Shown: positions 5,605 through 7,623 of the stretch, piece after piece | Numbering within the stretch: the first letter of the stretch is position 1 | Layout: each line of letters starts with the position of its first letter | Source of the DNA: Thermofilaceae archaeon | GTDB lineage: Archaea; Thermoproteota; Thermoprotei; Thermofilales; Thermofilaceae | Direction of reading: 5' to 3' | DNA length: 7,623 nucleotides | NCBI GenBank assembly: GCA_027027675.1 | Contig: JALVKT010000171.1 | Coordinates: forward strand, 1-7,623 | Made by a program: the position numbers and the translations under genes | Notes under the pieces: model-generated | The model's database searches: none | What the model was told of the DNA's origin: nothing | Seen by the model: only the letters and a program-made list of their open reading frames with translations

Positions 5605-6660
5605 CTGCAGCTTTATCCTCGGGTCTACGAGCCCGTATATCAGGTCCAGGAGGAACACGGTGATGGCGAGGAGGTAGGCGTAGATCACCGTGACGCCAAC
5701 TATCACCGGGGTGTCGAAGTTCTGTATCGCCGTCCAGGTTACGAGGCCGAGGCCTGGCCAGTTGAACACGGTCTCCGTGATTATGGCGCCGCTCCACGAG
5801 CCTATGAGGCCGAGCGCGAAGTTCGTTATTATGGGTGGCAGGGAGGGGCGGAGGATGTAGCGGCGCTCGATGAGCTTTCCTGGGAGACCCTTCGCCCTGG
5901 CCGCCTCCACGTAGTCCTCTGTCGAGAATATGAGGAAGAAGGTTCTCGTGCCATAGACTCCGAGGAAGAAGCCGGAGATTATCCATGAGGAGAGTGGGAG
6001 TATCATGTGCTTGAGCACGCTGAGCGCGTAGGCTACGGGGTCGCTCGGCGGGGGCACGTCGACGAGGCCGCCGTAGGGGAGCACGTGGAGCCATGAGGCG
6101 AAGATGAGTATCAGGAATATCCCGTAGAACCAGCCTGGGATGGTGGAGGTGGGTGCGAGGGCTATGACTATCTTGTCGAAGAGGCTGCCGTAGTTCCTTG
6201 AGAGGTGGAGGCCGAGGAAGAGGTGTATGAAGAAGTTTATCACCATCGCCGTGGTGAAGAGGAGGATTGTAGCTGGGAGCCTCTCGAGTATAATGTTTCT
6301 GACGAGCCTCGAGCCGCTGTCGCTGGTCATGTAGAGGGCCCTGCCCAGGTTGAGCGTTATGGCGTTCTGCAGGTATATCAGGCTGCGCTCAAGGAATGGC
6401 TTGTCGAGGCCGAGGCGCTTTATCTCTTGCTCGTACTTCATCTTTATGATCTTCTCCTGCTCCGAGCCTGGGAGGTTCTTGTACTGGGGGTCGCGCTTCA
6501 CCTGCTGTGCTATCTGGAGGTAAAGGTCGCCCTTGACGAACTCGTCTATCTTGCCGCCCATGTTGGCGACTATTATGGTTATGTATATGGCCAGAACCAC
6601 GACTAGGAAGAGGACGACGCCCCTCCTAACCGTGTATTTAACCACGCCTTTGTAGGACAT
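5602..6660 (-). CDS. dppB: ABC importer permease, Dpp/Opp family (DppB type)
   Basis: First gene of the operon and outer pore-forming permease of the importer. The 352-residue product has TM1 at about 14-34, a charged loop at about 35-125, and further TM segments at about 131-151, 167-190, 218-237, 279-299 and 316-344. The EAA loop EDYVEAARAKGLPGKLI (248-264) contacts the ATPase, and VFNWPGLG and LVDPRIKL close the protein as in other DppB proteins. The first extracellular loop is somewhat longer than usual and lysine/glutamate-rich (about 35-85). It leads into the common LGLDKPF...LIYLQN...LNLGRAL segment. The start is ATG, with GGGG 5 nt upstream and a TATA box at a spacing giving a short leader. 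It is followed without a gap by permease C. Confidence 0.94.
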   Translation of the reverse strand: MSYKGVVKYTVRRGVVLFLVVVLAIYITIIVANMGGKIDEFVKGDLYLQIAQQVKRDPQYKNLPGSEQEKIIKMKYEQEIKRLGLDKPFLERSLIYLQNAITLNLGRALYMTSDSGSRLVRNIILERLPATILLFTTAMVINFFIHLFLGLHLSRNYGSLFDKIVIALAPTSTIPGWFYGIFLILIFASWLHVLPYGGLVDVPPPSDPVAYALSVLKHMILPLSSWIISGFFLGVYGTRTFFLIFSTEDYVEAARAKGLPGKLIERRYILRPSLPPIITNFALGLIGSWSGAIITETVFNWPGLGLVTWTAIQNFDTPVIVGVTVIYAYLLAITVFLLDLIYGLVDPRIKLQ

Positions 6661-6708
6661 ATTTACCCCGCGTCCGGATGTCTGTCTCCATCAAAATAGC
6701 CGGTTGAT

Positions 6709-6716
6709 TATTTAAA
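6709..6716 (-). promoter_or_regulatory. TATA box of the permease/ATPase operon
   Basis: The minus strand reads TTTAAATA, an exact archaeal TATA consensus, inside a short AT-rich patch of an otherwise GC-rich window. Its centre lies about 52 nt before the permease B ATG. Transcription would then be expected to start at a purine near 6686-6688, leaving a leader of about 26 nt. The upstream BRE position (TAATGG) is not a strong match. Confidence 0.65.
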
Positions 6717-6740
6717 CCATTATCTAAGTTCCAGGTTACA

Positions 6741-6778
6741 TAGAAGGGAAACAAAAGAGTGTGTTTACAAAAATAAAG
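6741..6778 (-). terminator. T-tract terminator of the binding-protein gene
   Basis: Just after the TAA of the binding-protein gene the minus strand carries TTTATTTTTG, then TTTTGTTT and TTTCCCTTC. These successive T-rich tracts are typical of hairpin-independent archaeal termination. They separate the binding-protein transcript from the permease operon promoter. The 123-nt gap at 6661-6783 holds only this and the promoter. Confidence 0.6.
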
Positions 6779-6783
6779 GGGTT

Positions 6784-7623
6784 TTAGCTCTTCTTGAAGG
6801 CCTTTGCGAGGGCTATGGCGGCCAGGATTATGCCGATGATGCCCAGTATCATCGCGATGTTGACGTTGCCCTGTATGGTGTTGACCTTGTTCTCGAGGGC
6901 GTTGACCTTGCTGTTAAGCTGGTTTATGCCGTTCTCGAAGCTGGTGAGCTTGGCCTGGAGGCTGGACTGTATCTGGGCGACCTGGCTCTTGATGTAGGCT
7001 ATCTGGCTGGTCACGGTGAAGGGCTGCTCGGCCTGGGACGGGAGCACCGCGTCCTTGCTGACGGCGAGGACGAGGAGCTTGTAGCCGCCGGTGCCGAAGT
7101 TTATGGTCGTGCTGGCTGGGAGCTCTATCTTCCAGTGGCCGTCCTCCACTGCCTGTGCCTCGCCCTTAGCGACTATGTTTCCGGCGCCGTCGAGTATGAG
7201 GTACTTGACGAACATCATCTTGTCGACTGGGAACGGCTTGCCGCCGTAGGTGACGGTGAGGTCGAAGGTCGCCTTGAGCCCTGATATCACCACGTCGGGC
7301 GCCTTGATCGTGACGTCGGGCACTATCGGGCTGACGAAGGAGGCCCAGCGGTCAGCCTTGTCCGGGTACTGCCTCCAAGCCTTTATGACCGCCTGGTGAG
7401 CGTTGTAGTCGACCTTCTCGAGGTAGAACGGGCCGTCTCCGACCCAGAAGTGGCCGTGCGCCTTGTACCAGTTCTCGAGGTTCTGGTACCTCTGCTTCAT
7501 CTCGTCGGCAGTGATGTACTGGCCGAGGAAGCCCTTGAAGGGTATGTAGGCCTCAGCCTTGGCCTCGGAGAGCATCTTCTCGAGTATCGGGAGGCTCGGG
7601 CCGCCTATGTAGTTCATCCACTC
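6784..7623 (-). CDS. Dpp/Opp-family substrate-binding protein, C-terminal part with coiled-coil stalk and membrane anchor (5' truncated)
   Basis: Extracellular receptor that would deliver the solute to the permeases. The frame is open to the window edge (EWMNYIGG...), so the true start lies outside; numbering is from the first visible Met. The first ~95 residues are the end of an SBP_bac_5-type lobe, with GHFWVGDGPFYLEKVDY as the usual closing motif. Then comes a beta-sandwich-like domain (about 98-203), a heptad-patterned coiled coil (about 205-250, I/V/L at regular spacing with many Q, N, S and K), a hydrophobic segment (about 253-271) and a basic tail KAFKKS. The protein is therefore tethered by its C terminus, with the ligand lobes held off the membrane on a stalk. 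It lies upstream of the permease operon and has its own terminator. The ligand could be peptide or oligosaccharide. Confidence 0.85.
   Translation of the reverse strand, partial: EWMNYIGGPSLPILEKMLSEAKAEAYIPFKGFLGQYITADEMKQRYQNLENWYKAHGHFWVGDGPFYLEKVDYNAHQAVIKAWRQYPDKADRWASFVSPIVPDVTIKAPDVVISGLKATFDLTVTYGGKPFPVDKMMFVKYLILDGAGNIVAKGEAQAVEDGHWKIELPASTTINFGTGGYKLLVLAVSKDAVLPSQAEQPFTVTSQIAYIKSQVAQIQSSLQAKLTSFENGINQLNSKVNALENKVNTIQGNVNIAMILGIIGIILAAIALAKAFKKS

Noticed and set aside
4821..5663. A 280-codon plus-strand open frame opposite permease C
   Set aside because: It is the mirror of a well-supported gene in GC-rich DNA with few stops on the opposite strand. Its product has no family motif and no convincing start signal.
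6690..6783. Possible small RNA or riboswitch in the spacer before permease B
   Set aside because: No stable hairpin or conserved RNA motif could be recognised. T-tracts and a TATA box account for the AT-rich composition.

Overview
The window looks like chromosomal DNA from a hyperthermophilic crenarchaeon of the Desulfurococcales/Acidilobales type. This is inferred from GC-rich, densely packed genes with heavy AGG (Arg) and ATA (Ile) use, Shine-Dalgarno (SD) sequences of the GAGGTGAT type that match the archaeal 16S 3' end, a textbook archaeal TATA box (TTTAAATA), T-tract terminators, and a binding protein with a C-terminal membrane anchor. The species cannot be named from the sequence alone.

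Plus strand, 1-1675: the 3' end of a lipoate-protein ligase A family gene, whose catalytic-lysine motif KVSGSAQ lies at the very edge. After 31 nt comes a complete FAD/NAD(P)H oxidoreductase of the single-cysteine CoA-disulfide reductase / NADH oxidase / polysulfide reductase family.

Minus strand, 7623-1656: a Dpp/Opp-family (peptide or oligosaccharide) ABC importer. In transcription order it contains the C-terminal part of the substrate-binding protein (post-lobe beta domain, coiled-coil stalk, membrane anchor), a T-tract terminator, a strong promoter, permease B, permease C with a large extra extracellular domain, two ATPases with four-cysteine C-terminal extensions, and a two-TM protein of unknown function whose start overlaps the last ATPase. 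From permease B onward the genes form one tight operon. At three junctions the stop codon abuts or overlaps a strong SD. This supports a GTG start for the second ATPase, shorter than the longest open frame.

The two gene blocks converge and overlap by 20 bp at 1656-1675. The likely poly-pyrimidine terminator of the oxidoreductase lies antisense to the lysine-rich tail codons of the membrane protein. No RNA genes, CRISPR arrays or insertion sequences were seen, and no gene-free stretch exceeds 123 nt. The least explained parts are the permease C ectodomain, the operon-terminal membrane protein and the stalked binding protein. Together they suggest a specialised cell-surface arrangement of an otherwise familiar importer.
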